From the NCBI GenBank assembly GCA_964017155.1, contig OZ024861.1, forward strand, positions 16,917,783-16,981,782: DNA of 64,000 nt, given 5' to 3'. Below the pieces are notes generated by a model. The model ran no database searches. It saw only the letters and a program-made list of their open reading frames with translations, and was not told where the DNA came from. Below, piece by piece: positions 1 through 11,460 of this stretch. The position numbers and the translations under genes were made by a program. The DNA is from Oasisia sp. SBJ-2009. Its lineage: Eukaryota; Annelida; Polychaeta; Sabellida; Siboglinidae. How positions within the stretch are numbered: position 1 is the first letter of the stretch; every line of letters begins with the position of its first letter.

Positions 1-690
1 TGCAACATCCCATTATTTTCGCGTCGACAAGAAACTATTAATTAATGAAATAATGTTTTCTTCCGCTACATGAAAGGTTACATCTGATGCCGTAATTGTT
101 AGCACCAATAACATAAGTAGTAAAGGGAACACAGCGAAGACGTCAGATTTGCATGCTATGAGGTCGTGACTTGCTGCTGTCTATTTGCGCGATGTCTTAT
201 GGTTATTCGCAGTGGCTAATGTTTGTTCGCTGCTGTGGAAGTGAAATTATTATCAGGACCCGGAAATGTTTTATTCTGCTCAGGTGAAAACTAATATTCC
301 TGCGTCAGTGGTTCTAATCAGTGAAAGTGTTCAGTGGATAATTACAATGACAGCAAGAAGGGGTCGTGGTAAGACCGACAAGGTGTCCGACGTCGTTACG
401 GTATAACGATTTGGGTAAATTAGCACACGCCTACATTTACATCTAGCGTACGAGGACGAATTCAGTTTCGTATACGCAGCGATGACCAATCGTGAACTGG
501 CACGTTGTCACGCTGCATCGAAGTGACATAACGAAATGTTTTGCGCAAGCAAGCAACCGTGGTTTCTACATCAAGTACTAGTACAACTTTGACGATGTCA
601 CGTGCAGAGAGACGAAGTGTTTATCAGCCACATCATGACACATCGCCTACATGCGACAGACCAGTGGTGTCATCATCATATTCCACATTA
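1..690 (+). repeat. Orphan copy of the GPCR upstream block
   Basis: This stretch matches the DNA that precedes several receptor genes in the window (for example 22980-23640 and 59140-59790). It shares the 'cccattatttccgcgtcgac' word, the 'catgaaaggttacat' word and the final segment with 'cagccacat...cacatcgcctacatgcgacag'. Similarity stops near 690, just before a receptor start codon would be expected, and no receptor follows. It is most likely a duplicated upstream region whose gene was lost or moved. Confidence 0.6.
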
Positions 691-844
691 CTTGTTACGT
701 AGTTTGTTTTTCGTGATTTCTACGATTGTTCTAAATAAAGAAATATGTCAAACTTCCGAGTAATTAATTTTCTGTAATACGATTGGTCCGATATGGAAAA
801 CGTTTCCCCGCTGATGTCACAAATTAGCGCATTATCACACTTAT

Positions 845-1585
845 TTATGTATTTGTGTATTTGTGTATTTGTGTATTTGTGTATTTGTGCATTTGTGCAT
901 TTGTGCATTTGTGCATTTGTGCATTTGTGCATTTGTGCATTTGTGCATTTATGCATTTATGCATTTAAGTATTTATGCATCTATGCATCTATGCATCTAT
1001 GCATCTATGCATCTATGCATCTATGTATCTATGTTTCTATGTATCTATGTATCTATGTATCTATGTATCTATGTATCTATGTATCTATGTATCTATGTAT
1101 CTATGTATCTATGTATCTATGTATCTATGTATCTATGTATCTATGTATATATGTATCTATGTATCTATGTATCTATGTATCTATGTATCTATGTATCTAT
1201 GTATCTATGTATCTATGTAGCTATGTATCTATGTATCTATGTATATATGTATCTATGTATATATGTATATATGCATCTATGCATCTATGTATCTATGTAT
1301 CTATGCATCTATGCATCTATGCATCTATGTATCTATGTATCTATGTATCTATGCATCTATGCATCTATGCATATATGGATCTATGTATCTATGTATCTAT
1401 GTATCTATGTATCTATGTACCTATGTACCTATGCATCTATGCCTCTATGCATCTATGCATATATGTATATATGTATCTATGTATCTATGTATCTATGTAT
1501 CTATGTATCTATGTATCTATGTATCTATGTATCTATGCATCTATGTATCTATGTGTATATGTATCTACGTATCTATGTATTAATG
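845..1585 (+). repeat. Octanucleotide minisatellite, about 740 bp
   Basis: The tract has an 8-bp period. It begins with variants of TGTGCATT and becomes CTATGTAT with scattered CTATGCAT units. Because 8 is not a multiple of 3 and the unit has no stop on this strand, all three + frames stay open and spell Tyr-Leu-Cys-Ile-Tyr-Val-Ser-Met type repeats. These open frames are not evidence of a gene. Confidence 0.95.
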
Positions 1586-1689
1586 TAAACCAGTCAAGGT
1601 TTGTAATTATATTATTATAGTGAATGCTTTTTACATAATTACAGTATATTTCTCAAAACGAACCCAGATGAACATCAGTCGTGCCATAC

Positions 1690-1837
1690 GCACTTTTTAA
1701 ATTGTAAATCAAATTAGAAGATGCATCGTGGATGTAGGACAAACTACATCGTAGGACTGATGTCATTTTTGGCTGATATATATATATATATATATATCAG
1801 CCAAAAATGAATGACACCAGTCCTACGTTGTAGTTTG

Positions 1838-1901
<64 letters not shown>

Positions 1902-2293
1902 ACCAATATGCCATTCATATTTATTATAATAACCACTGTAATTCCAGCATCACACAATGTGTTGATAATCGGACGGACTCTGTACAAATAGCCAGAAGAA
2001 AGATATGGTCAAAATGGTTTCTCACATTTAATAACATCTTGCGACGTGGCTTGGCTGATATAGGTGCGGCAGTACCATCGCATGGAACAACGACAAGGCA
2101 ACAAGTCTAAATAAAAGAGGATGCCTGGTACGTAGGCAATAAAGAATGTATTGTTTGAGATAGTGCTGCATCGTCGATTAGCCGACATAACATCGGCACT
2201 CGGAACTTGACGTTTTGGAATTCTCTATTTTCCAGAAGTCATTGCGGGCGACAAAACTGCACTTGTTGATGCACATGTGCATCAACAAGTTCA
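1690..2293 (-). repeat. Dispersed repeat with (AT)n core, copy 1
   Basis: The reverse complement matches 62885-63430, including the '(AT)n-cagccaaaaatgacatcag' end, the 'agatatggtcaaaa' stretch and the 'tgcatcaacaagtgcag' end. Copy 1 carries two (AT)n tracts (about 1779-1798 and 1839-1893). It also has an inverted duplication of the 'cagccaaaaatga' end around the first tract (about 1741-1840), which could form a hairpin. It replaces the 3' part of the receptor gene next to it. Confidence 0.65.
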
Positions 2294-2948
2294 TGCGCAT
2301 TACTACGATGAATATGCGCAGCGTGCCATAGACGAGTACTGAAACAGGCAATGCCACGCCCATTAAGAAAACTGCCAGGTGACCAATCTTCATACTGGTC
2401 TCGTCCGTCCTGCCATATGTGCACCTCACAGTATTCCAAGGTATGTCCATCGTAAAGTTACCGAGAGCAAGCACACAGCCAATAACCCAGGTCATGGCAA
2501 TAATGAAGTAGCAGCATTTGTGAGTGAGAAATCGCTCAACTTTAAAAGGGTTCAGGATGACGACAACTTTAGAGAGTGTCAGCCAACACAGACTATACAT
2601 CGAGTTGAACGCAAACCACCACACCATCAAGGCATGTATCTCCGGAAGAAGACCAACCGTGTCGGCGATTCCCGGCATTGCCCTGGAGCAAAGGGCGGCG
2701 CTGATGGACATGAAGGTACACCCGGCAGCGAGGTCGGACACCGACAGTGAGAACATGAAGAGGGTCGTGTGATCTTCTCGTAGCTGCGGGTAACGTGCGA
2801 TCACAACGACCACGAGCGAGTTCATAATCACGTTCAGGATGATTATTATACAGACTACTGTTACTTTAATGTAATAATATTCGTTTATGTTCATCATATC
2901 ACGGAATTCCTCTTTGAAGGAGACGGATGAGTTAGTATCGTTATCCAT
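2178..2948 (-). pseudogene. Truncated rhodopsin-like GPCR of the local family
   Basis: The first about 215 residues align closely with the intact receptor at 59874: N-terminal Asn-glycosylation sites, TM1 with MNSLV, TM2 with SVSDLAAG, TM3, the KVERFLTHKC loop, TM4 and TM5 up to FIVVMR. After that the reading frame runs into unrelated repeat DNA and ends with a short tail containing SSSECRCYVG. TM6 and TM7 are missing, so a seven-helix receptor cannot form. The start at 2948 is chosen by comparison with paralogues (MDN). The ATG one codon upstream is also in frame. The breakpoint coincides with a 30-bp palindrome. Confidence 0.85.
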
Positions 2949-2954
2949 CAATTT

Positions 2955-3960
2955 GTTTATTTATGTAATATTATATTACGTTACAAACAAAAAACAAATA
3001 TTTCAATTATAAAGAATATTACATGTTCTTCTTATCTTATTCGTCCATCCATCGGGGATGATCACGATGGCATCACTGGGTTGTCACATGTTGGCGATGT
3101 GTCAGGATAAACACTATTTATCTCTGCATCGTCCAAGTTGTACTAATACTTGATGTAGAAACCGCGGTTGCTTGCGCAATATCTGCTTAGGTAACTTACG
3201 AAAATGAACAATGTTTCTCTATCATAGCAAAACACTTCGTTACGTCACTTCGATACAGTATGACACCGTACCAGTTCACCGTCCGTCATCGCTGCGTATA
3301 CCAACCTGAATTCGCCCTCGTCCGCTAGATGTAAAAGTAGGCGTGCGCTAATTCGTCTTTGTATAGCGACATTACCAAAATCGTTATTTCGTAACGATGT
3401 TGGACACCATGTCCGTTTTCCTACGACAGCTGCTGTTATTCCAATGATCCACTGAACACTTTCACTGATTAGCACCGCTGACGATGGAATATTATATTTA
3501 CCTGAGCAGAATAAAACACTTCCGGGTTTCAGTGAATAGACATAAGACATTACGTAGATAGACAGCTTGACAGCAGCAAGTCACGTCCTCATAGCAAATA
3601 TGACCATTTCGCTGTGTTCACTTTACTACTTATGTTATTGGTGTTAACAATTAGGGCATCACGTGTAACCTTTCATGTAGCAGATGAAAATAATTTTGCA
3701 TTAATTAATAGTTTCTTTTCAACGCGGAAATAATGGGATATTGCAACCGACTCACAGCTGCCGATACGCCTTGGCCTCGGGTTATGATGAGTTGTCACGA
3801 TCATCGGGTTTCCGTGTTTATTATGTTTAGTAGTATTAGTTTGATATGCCCCTTTGAAGAAGGAATAAAAGGCGTACGTTGATTTATTTGCACCATGAAA
3901 ACAACATTTCATATATGACTACAATGTAGATATTAAGTGTGCTTGTCCATATCATAGATA
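2955..3960 (-). promoter_or_regulatory. Shared upstream block of the minus-strand receptor
   Basis: This is the reverse complement of the block preceding the receptor at 7102, so the two genes lie head to head. It includes the 'gataagaagaagatgtatt'-like segment near the start codon and, about 820 bp upstream, the 'cccgaggccaaggcgtatcg' word. Presumably it contains promoter and 5' UTR. The function is inferred only from conservation of sequence and distance. Confidence 0.4.
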
Positions 3961-4152
3961 CGACCCATTCCAGCAAAGTCCCATATACTCTAACATGACA
4001 TTACGTAATGTGGCGCCCTCTATTTTCTAGCGTGTACTGTGTACACATCTTTCGACACGATAGCAAAGGTTAAATTACAGAGACTGAACCAGGTGTCATA
4101 TATCCCGTCTATCCCCCTAATTCACACCACTCGCCTTGTATATAAAGTGTCT

Positions 4153-4806
4153 TAACCGATTAGCACTCAAGTTGGGCATTGACGGTCACCTCGAATCTCT
4201 TTAGGTCGGCCATAGCCGGCCAGCAAATACATCACAGCGTTTGAATTCGGTTTACGTGGTTGCATCTAGTGACTAAGACATGCAATAAATGCGACACCTA
4301 TCTAGACATATAACATTACATTGTGACTAATTTGGATACTTTCGTTCTCAAAAATATTTACCGCGTTTTCAAAATTTAACAGCAATAGGTCCTCCAGCCA
4401 GGAATTGACCACGTGTACAGCTAAAATGTGTAATATATTATATAAACATGTATGCCAGTGTGTAGATAATTTAATGTTATTTTAAATAAACTCAACTTGT
4501 AGCAGTAGAAATCCAAGCATAAAAAATGTATACGGCAACGAAGTAGCTACTTTACAAAACGTTTCAAAACGTCATAGTGTCAACCAAGAAATGGTCAACA
4601 TATTTTAAAGTTATAACAACAGTTTTGACACCATTTTGTAGGTACTTTAATTATCTACAACATGCATACAACATGCTGTTGCGAGAATTGAATAATAAAG
4701 GCGCTAGAGCAAAGACAATGGCGCAAGCAATATTTTTAAACATCTAGGTCACTTTTTTGAGGAGCCACAGGCATCACGTTACATTCGGCTGCGAGTTAAT
4801 GGGCTA
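4153..4806 (+). mobile_element. MITE family copy A, nested in the left inverted repeat
   Basis: It aligns over its length with 17844-18516. The 5' end reads CCGATTAGCACTCAAGT and the 3' end reads the complement of CCCATTAACTCGCAG, an imperfect terminal inverted repeat. The right arm of the host element shows the uninterrupted site (ataaagtgttctaagctag). Here it is split as ...gtgtcttaa / ctaaactag..., so a 4-bp TTAA/CTAA-like target duplication is plausible. There is no coding capacity. Confidence 0.7.
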
Positions 4807-5499
4807 AACTAGTCTATTATTTAAATTGAGTTGAGTGACACAGTACTATCTCGTAATAAACGCGATCGTACTGGCCCCTTATTGTTAAATATGTCATAAT
4901 GTTTAAATTTCTTGCTCGTAGTGTGTGTTCAATAACTCCCGTACCTCTTCATCTTTTTACCATGTCATGTTGTTTTAGTATTTAGATTTAGCACTTGCTA
5001 TAGTATTATTAGCATCAAGCTGATTCACATATATGTTCAACTTTGAATGATCCAGAAATTGGTCGCATGCTCACGTCATGCATTATGCAACAACATGTTA
5101 ACGTTGGCATAAACCACGCACAGAGTTTGCCTGAGTCTCCAAGTTTTGCACACTGGCGAATTTTGAGGCTGTCAAAAATTAATTTTAGCTGTACCACAAC
5201 CTGATTTAGACGTTATGGCACCATAAATAGCTTACACGACTATTGTAGTTAGTTATGCGTCAATGTCGAAACGACGTTCACGCGGCCTTGATTTCCAATT
5301 TACTCACATATAGATTGGGTTTTCAACGTCATTTAGTTTTTAAGTCAATCGTTAAGTTATTATGAAGCTACATTGTCATTAAATCATATCAATTGGTAGT
5401 GGACACAACGTCAAACCCACACTGGATAAACTCAAGTTTCGACATCTTTACAACGACGTGTTTTCTGTGTATTAAAATCTCCATGACCCGATATTATAA

Positions 5500-5960
5500 A
5501 GACATAGCATATGATCGTAGACGTAATATCCATGTTCTAACAATATCGAATTTCGACGTCTGTGTTAAGTTGTCAACTCGACTGTAACTACGTCGGATCA
5601 GGCTGTCGACATGATTTTAATGTCATGACGACGTCGTGTTTCGCCATCCATTCAACGTCGACGACCCGACGTTGGAACGCCGTCGGATATGGTAGTCGAT
5701 GTCATATCAACGTCGTGACAACGTCGCGTTTAAAGTCTATAGAACATCGATGATCTGACGTTAGAACGACGTCGCATTTTGGTTGTCAACGTGATATCAA
5801 CGCTGTGACAACGTCGGGTTTAGATATCCAAACAACGTCGATGATCCTACGTTGGAACTACGTCTTATTTGGTTGTCGATGTCATATCAACGGCGTGGCG
5901 ACGTCGCGTTTCGATGTATATACAACGTCGATGATCTGAAGTTATAACGACGTCGGTTTG
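5500..5960 (+). repeat. 90-bp tandem array rich in ACGTCG
   Basis: Units begin near 5592, 5682, 5771, 5862 and 5952 (spacing 89-91 bp), with more decayed units before 5592. Each contains versions of 'atatcaacgtcgtgacaacg' and ends around 'acgacgtcg'. Related sequence occurs at 10756-10935. CpG density is high compared with the AT-rich surroundings. Confidence 0.8.
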
Positions 5961-6199
5961 ATTGTCGCGTTTACTACGCGATAGTACTGTGTCATTAAAC
6001 TCAATTTAAATAATAGACTAGCTTAGAACACTTTATATACAAGGCGAGTGGGTGAATTAGGGTGAGAGGGGGCTATATGACCGCTGGTTCAGTCTGTCAT
6101 TTCAACATTTGCTATCGTGTCGAACGATTTGTACACAGTACACGCTAGAAAATAGAGGGCGCCACATCATGTAATGTCACGTTATTTATGGTAAGAAGA

Positions 6200-7101
6200 A
6201 GCTATAGAATCCTTGATTTTACTGTTAGTTGTTTTCGTGGTGCAAATGTATGCATTTTATTCCTTCTTCAAAGGGGCTTATCAAACTACTATTACTATTC
6301 GTTATAAACACAGAAACAGGATGACCGTGAGAACTCATTATAACCCGAGGCCAAGGCGTATCGGCGAGTGTGAATAGGTTGCCACATCCCATTATTTCTG
6401 CGTCGACATGAAACATCTTGATGCCTTAATGGTTAGCACAAATAGCAGAAGTAGTAAAGGGAACATAGCTGTCTAACTACGCAGTGACTTATGTTTATTC
6501 GCTGCTGTGGAAGTGAAATTATTATCAGGACCCGGTAGTGTTTTATTCTACTAAGATGAAAACTAATATTCCATAGTCAGCTGTACTTAAGTGGATAATT
6601 GGAATAACAGCACCAGTCGTAGTAAAACCGACACGCTGTCAGTCATCGTTACTGAATAACGATTTTGATAATGTCGCTATACAAAGACGAATTAGCACAC
6701 GCCTACTTTTACGTCGAGCGGACGAGGGCGGATTCAGTTTCGTATACGCAACGACGATGAACGGTGAACTGGTACGGTGTCATGCTGCATCGAAGTGACA
6801 TAACGAAGTGTTTTGCAATGCTAAATAAACATTGTTAATTTTCGTAACTTACCTAAGCAGACATCGCGCAAGCAACTGTGGTTTCTACATCAAGTACTAG
6901 TAAAACTTGGACGATGGCACGTGCAGAGAGAAATAGCGTTTACCAGGTACATCCTTACACGTCGCCTACATGCGACAGCCCAGTGATGCCATCGTAATCA
7001 TCCCCGATGGATGGACGAACACGATAAGAAGAAGATGTATTATTCGAAATGTTTCGTTTTTATTTGTAACATAATATAAGATTACATAAATAAACGAATC
7101 G
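6200..7101 (+). promoter_or_regulatory. Shared upstream block of receptor 7102
   Basis: It is homologous to the blocks before receptors 23717, 32927 and 59874 and, inverted, 2948. It contains 'ccgaggccaaggcgtatcg' at about 6343, the 'ctatacaaagacgaattagcacacgcct' region and the 'aataaacattgttaattttcgtaac' segment. The distance from the 'gaggccaagg' word to the ATG is about 760 bp, nearly the same in the other copies. It is a candidate promoter plus 5' UTR; no TATA box was assigned. Confidence 0.4.
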
Positions 7102-8094
7102 ATGGATAACAATACTAACTCATCCATCTCCTTCAAACAGGAACTTCATGATATGATGAACATGAACGAATATTCTTACATCAAAACACCAGTAATCTGT
7201 GTAATAATCATCCTGAACGTGATTATGAACTCGCTCGTGATCGCTGTGATCGCACGCTACCCGCAGCTACGAGAAGATCGCACGACCCTATTCATGTTCT
7301 CGCTGTCGGTGTCCGACCTCGCTGCCGGGTGTACCTTCATGCCCATCAGCGCCGCCCTGTGCTCCAGGGCAACGCCGGAAGTCGCCGATATGGTTGGTCT
7401 TCTTCCGAAAATGCACGCCTTTATGATGTCGTGGCTTGGTTTCAACTCGATGTATAGTCTGTGTTGGCTGACAATCTCCAAAGCTATCGTCATCCTGAAC
7501 CCTTTTAAAGTCGAGCGATATCTCACTCACAAACGCTGCTACTTCATCATTGCCATGACCTGGATTATTGGCTGTGTGCTTGCTCTCGGTAACTTTACGA
7601 TGGACATACCTTGGAATACTGTGAGGTGCACATATGGCAGGACGGACGAGCACAGTATAAAGGTTGGTTACCTGGTACATTTCGTAATGGGCGTGGCATT
7701 GCCGGTTTCAGTACTCGTCTATGGCACGCTGCGCATATTCCTCGTAGTAATGCGCACTCATAGGCAGATATTGGCGCTCGAAAACTCGGTCGCTGTTGGC
7801 GAAAACTCCATCGGCAACACTGGTTTCGTCACGTTTCACGCAATACGATCATCCAGAAACGTGGTCGTTATCTGCGTCGTTTCGCTAATTCTCGATACTC
7901 CTCTCCTTGTATTCGCTGTACTAGATACTCTCACTGGCACACACGTACCACATGTGTTTAGCTTCGTCAGTGCATGGCTATTTCAAAGCAACACATTTAT
8001 GAATAGTCTACTGTATTTGGTTTTGTTCAAGTGTGTACAAAAAAAAGTAGTCCACATGTGTCGTGCGATAGTCGTCTATATCCGCGCTCGATGA
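7102..8094 (+). CDS. Rhodopsin-like GPCR, intact, single exon (subfamily A)
   Basis: The gene encodes 330 residues, a seven-helix plasma-membrane receptor. The N terminus has two N-glycosylation sequons (residues 3-8). TM1 is about 29-52 (MNSLV), TM2 62-84 with the conserved Asp72, TM3 104-131, TM4 146-164 with Trp154, Cys176 lies in loop 2, TM5 is 188-215 with Pro201, TM6 252-274 with Pro267 and TM7 286-310. The DRY motif after TM3 is replaced by Ile-Ser-Lys, and TM7 has NSLLY rather than NPxxY. The start is fixed by alignment of all paralogues at MDN. Single-exon structure and tandem copies resemble lineage-specific, often chemosensory, class A expansions. The ligand is unknown and a peptide or amine receptor is not excluded. 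Confidence 0.9.
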   Translation: MDNNTNSSISFKQELHDMMNMNEYSYIKTPVICVIIILNVIMNSLVIAVIARYPQLREDRTTLFMFSLSVSDLAAGCTFMPISAALCSRATPEVADMVGLLPKMHAFMMSWLGFNSMYSLCWLTISKAIVILNPFKVERYLTHKRCYFIIAMTWIIGCVLALGNFTMDIPWNTVRCTYGRTDEHSIKVGYLVHFVMGVALPVSVLVYGTLRIFLVVMRTHRQILALENSVAVGENSIGNTGFVTFHAIRSSRNVVVICVVSLILDTPLLVFAVLDTLTGTHVPHVFSFVSAWLFQSNTFMNSLLYLVLFKCVQKKVVHMCRAIVVYIRAR

Positions 8095-9531
8095 GAGCCT
8101 AAGTAGCAGCGAAGCTCAATATAGCTACATTCTAAGTTAACGTGCAACACGTTTACCACGTGGTGGTGTTAAAAAGTCGACTGATCATGCAGGTATCCCG
8201 TACGTCTGTGTTTGATTTCTTGCCTTCTTGAAAACTTTGTTGTGAAATGTAGTCACCTTGTACGGAGTAGTTTACACAATCCGTCTATGGTTGATACAGT
8301 AAGCATGCGCGAGATAATTTATCATTGTTTTTCTTATGTGTAATATTTTATTTACGTATTGTATGCAATGAAAGTAGAGACGAAATAAAATTATGTTTTG
8401 TTGAAAAGGGCATGGCGCCTTACTTCTGCTATGTCCCTTTAACAACAGCAGCAATTCACCACTCATGGAATTGTTTTATATTGTATTGTCTTTACAATGT
8501 TGCCCCATAATATGTTGTATATTCCTGTGTTGTTGTTATTGTTGTTAACTAAAATGTCATTGATACATTCATTCATAAGAAAAACACTGTAAGCAAATAA
8601 CACAGGTTTTTCATCGAGAGTATAAGACATAAAAATATATCCACGTTGTCACCGATTGCATCAACGTTTTCAAAGACATGTCTATGTGTGACACTCGCAA
8701 CAATACCTTCCCAACGAGCGCTGTGCATGGTACTTAACTCTAGCAGTATAAGTTTTTGTGGCGCGTGATTGAAATCGAAACATCCCATTAGTATATCTTG
8801 GAAAAGGGGCTATTAATTAATGAAAAGAAATGTTGCATCCACCGACATGAAAGGTACCTCTAACGTCACGAATAACATCAGTAATAATTCGAACAATGCG
8901 AGCTGATACTAATTTGCCATGAAGACATGTTGCTATGTATTTACGCAATGTGCAATGTCGGTTCGCTGCTGTTGAAGCAAAATTATTCTAAGGACACGGA
9001 AAAATGTCACGTAGCAATGGTACATAGAGCGCCTTCGCTAACGGTGATAATCCATACAAGTGTTCACGAAACAAATTGGACAAACCAGACACAGACGCAG
9101 GAAAATGGACACGGAGTCCAATTCCTAGAAGGAGTATCGACCACATTAATGCATCTACACTACTACAAACTAGCATAAGCTTACCTTACACTCTAGCGTT
9201 GGTAGTAGTATTTCGATATGCTGGCATGCATCATAAATACAACGTCTTCTAATTCGAAAACGGAATACGATCATTGATTGCTGTTTTTGTGTTTCATTTT
9301 GACAGTTGCGAACAATAAAGAATAAGGCGGCTTATAGATTTACCTTATTCAAATGTGTGTTATATTAATGCAAACAAAACATGGATTCGTCAGGTATCGG
9401 TTAGATTGTATTTAGTGGATACGAGTTTCCTTAGTCATTTAATCAATGGAAATATGTTTACAGAGTGTTTGCGTTTGCCTTCATTAAACAGACATTTGCT
9501 TTTATCCATGTTTTGTCGGAGAACCTATTAA

Positions 9532-9533
<2 letters not shown>

Positions 9534-9599
<66 letters not shown>

Positions 9600-9608
9600 T
9601 TGTTTGTG

Positions 9609-9672
<64 letters not shown>
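9534..9672 (+). repeat. (GT)n microsatellite
   Basis: About 140 bp of GT with occasional TTTG interruptions. The homologous tracts at 34869-35008 and 26186-26318 differ in length and interruptions. Confidence 0.98.
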
Positions 9673-9674
<2 letters not shown>

Positions 9675-10002
9675 CAGGTGTCATAAAATTAACCTTAGGT
9701 CATCGTATTGCAATCAGAAGCATACGACATACGAATACGGTAAAAGAACCATAATGTGTAGTCATAATATGTGTTATTACACTGTCGATGAAATATGCGT
9801 TTTCAGACATAAACAACGCATTTATGAAAATGATTACAATGCCAGCCACACTATGTAAAGAAAATATTACAGTATACATCTCCTGATATAAATAAATATT
9901 CACCACTAGTATCTACTACTTGTTTTCTGATATATTGGAAAGTCGGTCTTCCAGTAATTGCAACTGTTCCTCAGTTCGATTTGTTGGCAGCAATTATGCA
10001 GT

Positions 10003-10222
<220 letters not shown>

Positions 10223-10654
10223 AACAATTATATAATAACAATTATATATAACGTACATACTTGTTGCTTACGGTTCCCCTAACTCGCTGAATTATAGGCT
10301 CACTGCATCGATCAATGTTATTTTAATCGACTCCTGTGTTTGCGCTTGCGTGACATTGTCCGGTTTACTAGGCGAAATTCCAAGGATACCAATATCTAAT
10401 ATAGTGTTTGATATATTGTAATTGTAGTGTACCCATTGTTTGCGATTGTTTGACCTGGTGATGCGTGTTACACGGCCACTCATTCAGCTAAGACACAATT
10501 TCATCACGATGCAAAGACAATAACATTGTCACAATGCAAGCAAAGCACCACACTACGACACACAGGTTCGGTGATCAAAAGGACGGTAATTCAAAACATT
10601 ATCTTTTTACAGCATTTTCACTCCGTATTGACGTTAAACTGAGAACATGCATTG

Positions 10655-10755
10655 TGGTCTTCCAGTCCGGGTCCAACACGACACGTGTCCCTGTATCGAA
10701 ACTGGCAGCGCCCGGACAGTGGGGTACTGTCCGTTCGTTTCAAGGGACATAGACG
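10655..10755 (+). repeat. Dispersed repeat 'gtccgggtccaacacg', copy 1
   Basis: About 100 bp shared with 16335-16450 and 35868-35970: 'tccagt(c/g)cgggtc..a.acg.cacgtgt', 'gaaactggc' and 'cagtgg.gt..tgtcc' followed by 'agggac'. The class is unknown. A small SINE-like or MITE-end unit is possible. Confidence 0.6.
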
Positions 10756-10935
10756 TCCGAATAAGACCGATGACCCGACGATGGAATGACGTCGGATATG
10801 GTAGACGACGTCATATCAACGTCGTGACGAGGTCACGTTTCGACGGCTATACACCGTCGACGACCCGAAGTCGGATGTGGTTGTCGACGTCATATCAACG
10901 TCATTACGGCGTTAATTGTCGACGTTCTTACTACA
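10756..10935 (+). repeat. ACGTCG-rich repeat related to the 90-bp array
   Basis: It shares 'gacgtcggatatggta', 'gtcatatcaacgtcgtgacga' and 'cgacccgaagtcgg' with the array at 5500-5960. There are about two units. No flanking inverted repeat of the 3996-6179 type was seen here. Confidence 0.7.
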
Positions 10936-11460
10936 TTCCCTGTGCGTAGTATCCTTCTTATTGCATAATGTTTAATAGTAGTAGGTTCAAATATAATATT
11001 GTTATCATATGATAATAAAACTTATAATTACCTGCAGATCATAGTGATGATAATAATTATTGTTGCATTATTTGTTACTTAATTAAACTATTTGTTATGG
11101 GAATGCAGTAAGCATAGCGCGCACACACGCGTTATTTTGTGTAAACCTAACTCATATAGTAATGTTACGGTAACGGTGGCCGCTGAAGAAATTGCCGTAT
11201 TGCCGTTTTGTGAATTTTGTTTTGGTTCGTTAGAGGAATGCAAGTGAGTTAATTGTTGTGTAACATAGTGTATGTATATGTATGTAAGGTAGATGAGGAG
11301 AAGTTTGGCGGCTGTTGGTGGTTGTTTTCATGATTAACTCAATCCAACCCGGTCGTCTGGCATCCGTACTGACATTTCGAAAACGAAAATAGAAGCTGGT
11401 TTTTGGTTGTCTGCAGTACCATGATGCTTCCGTTCATGGTGTTTGTGGTTTTGCTAGATT
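10936..11460. other. Unassigned spacer
   Basis: AT-rich DNA with no credible coding region. One stretch near 11300-11325 (tgaggaga.gtttggcggctgt) resembles 46917-46940 upstream of the P2X7-domain gene. That is too short to call an element fragment. Confidence 0.5.

Larger units (their letters stand above)
3996..6179. mobile_element. Non-autonomous inverted-repeat DNA element with internal tandem array
   Basis: The left end (3996-4152 plus 4807-4870) is inverted-repeated at the right end (5965-6179). Both start TGACATTAC and share GTGGCGCCCTCTATTTTC, GCGTGTACTGTGTACA and CTAGTCTATTATTTAAATTG, giving a terminal inverted repeat of about 220 bp once a nested MITE is removed from the left arm. 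The middle holds a 90-bp tandem array and no credible coding region. The left flank matches the uninterrupted sequence at 22745-22850. No clear target duplication was identified. Confidence 0.75.

Noticed and set aside
793..1620. Open frame of 275 codons and its overlapping frames
   Set aside because: It is made almost entirely of the octamer minisatellite; three frames are open at once and no start context or domain exists.
7257..7680. Long minus-strand frames opposite the receptors
   Set aside because: They recur antisense to every paralogue because the TM2 region is conserved; no domain, and they overlap a clear coding region.
9465..9858. Cys-Val and Thr-His repeat open frames
   Set aside because: They translate the (GT)n microsatellite.
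11160..11460. A second P2X7-domain transposon fragment
   Set aside because: Only about 22 bp resemble the region upstream of the P2X7-domain gene, and no coding or terminal sequence is present.
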